From: an uncultured Azospirillum sp.
Lineage (GTDB): Bacteria > Pseudomonadota > Alphaproteobacteria > RF32 > CAG-239
DNA: 58,477 bases
Assembly: GCA_900538765.1 (NCBI GenBank)
Contig: UQAB01000010.1
Location: 1 to 58,477, forward strand
Direction: 5' to 3'
The position numbers and the translations under genes were made by a program. The notes under the pieces were generated by a model, which was not told the origin of the DNA, did no database searches, and was given only the letters and a program-made list of their open reading frames with translations. This document shows, piece by piece, positions 58,452 to 58,477 of this stretch (within the stretch, counting starts at the first letter, position 1; each line of letters starts with the position of its first letter).

Positions 58452-58477
58452 ATGCGTATTTCAAGAGTGATATTACT
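58452..58477 (+). CDS. 5' end of a gene leaving the window (paralogue of 1-32)
   Basis: Eight codons, M-R-I-S-R-V-I-L, preceded by GGAGGATGTAGAG. Promoter, leader (GTGATGA-AAG-G-GGAGGAT) and first codons closely match the minus-strand gene at 1-32. A signal-peptide or anchor start is likely; function unknown. Confidence 0.6.

Overview
The window looks like part of the chromosome of an uncultured alphaproteobacterium with moderate GC. The evidence is a CckA-type hybrid histidine kinase directly after flhB, an HdaA-type DnaA paralogue, FtsZ with the LEIPSFLRRR tail, and alphaproteobacterial-style envelope gene clusters. A gut Rhodospirillales-like lineage (RF32 type) is my guess from style, not something proven by the sequence.

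Layout. 1-10.1 kb: the 5' end of a minus-strand gene, then a plus-strand run of pgm, a secreted GH114-like protein, fliQ-fliR-flhB, cckA, hdaA and a phosphoethanolamine transferase. 10.1-14.2 kb: an accessory island with a structured RNA, a small HTH-like protein, two palindromic repeats and a minus-strand trio (ParB-like IbrB, PAPS-reductase-like IbrA, degenerate SNF2 helicase). 14.2-17.3 kb: proline iminopeptidase and nagA-nagB. 17.5-25.3 kb: two Cys-rich secreted proteins flanking an AcrR-like regulator and an RND efflux pump. 25.9-34.0 kb: the minus-strand envelope and translation cluster pyrH, frr, uppS, cdsA, rseP, bamA, lpxD, fabZ. 34.2-38.4 kb: plsY, dprA, topA. 38.6-41.2 kb: three unrecognised minus-strand genes. 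41.3-47.7 kb: a reduced dcw cluster, mraY-ftsW-murG-murB-ftsQ-ftsA. 47.8-53.5 kb: a lipoprotein gene, then an AT-rich 5.2 kb integrative element lying between ftsA and ftsZ. 53.9-58.5 kb: a small protein, ftsZ, a nitroreductase-like protein, tRNA-Thr(UGU), rmlA, and the 5' end of a plus-strand gene.

The most interesting signal is a recurrent structured RNA about 150-230 nt long, present four times (10.28-10.43, 25.35-25.56, 52.35-52.54, and a copy split between 48.25-48.28 and 53.48-53.66 kb). Each copy has its own sigma70-like promoter with a 17-bp spacer. Upstream hairpins are followed by a junction closed by a long stem, then a terminator-like hairpin with a U-rich tail, then an ORF. The Shine-Dalgarno region of each downstream ORF is complementary to the 3' strand of the junction-closing region, and this changes in step between copies (GGATGTTC, GGATGTTT, GGAAGTT, GGAGCT). 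A second possible pairing links an ATAAGG-like internal segment with the loop of the terminator hairpin. The downstream genes are unrelated, so this looks like a general cis-regulatory RNA. The 5.2 kb element has inserted into one copy with a 9-bp core duplication (CGGATGTTC) and carries a diverged copy of its own.

Other notable points are a family of imperfect palindromes with a GTAC-N-GTAC centre that abut stop codons of minus-strand genes, and near-identical promoter/leader/start regions at the two ends of the window in opposite orientation.
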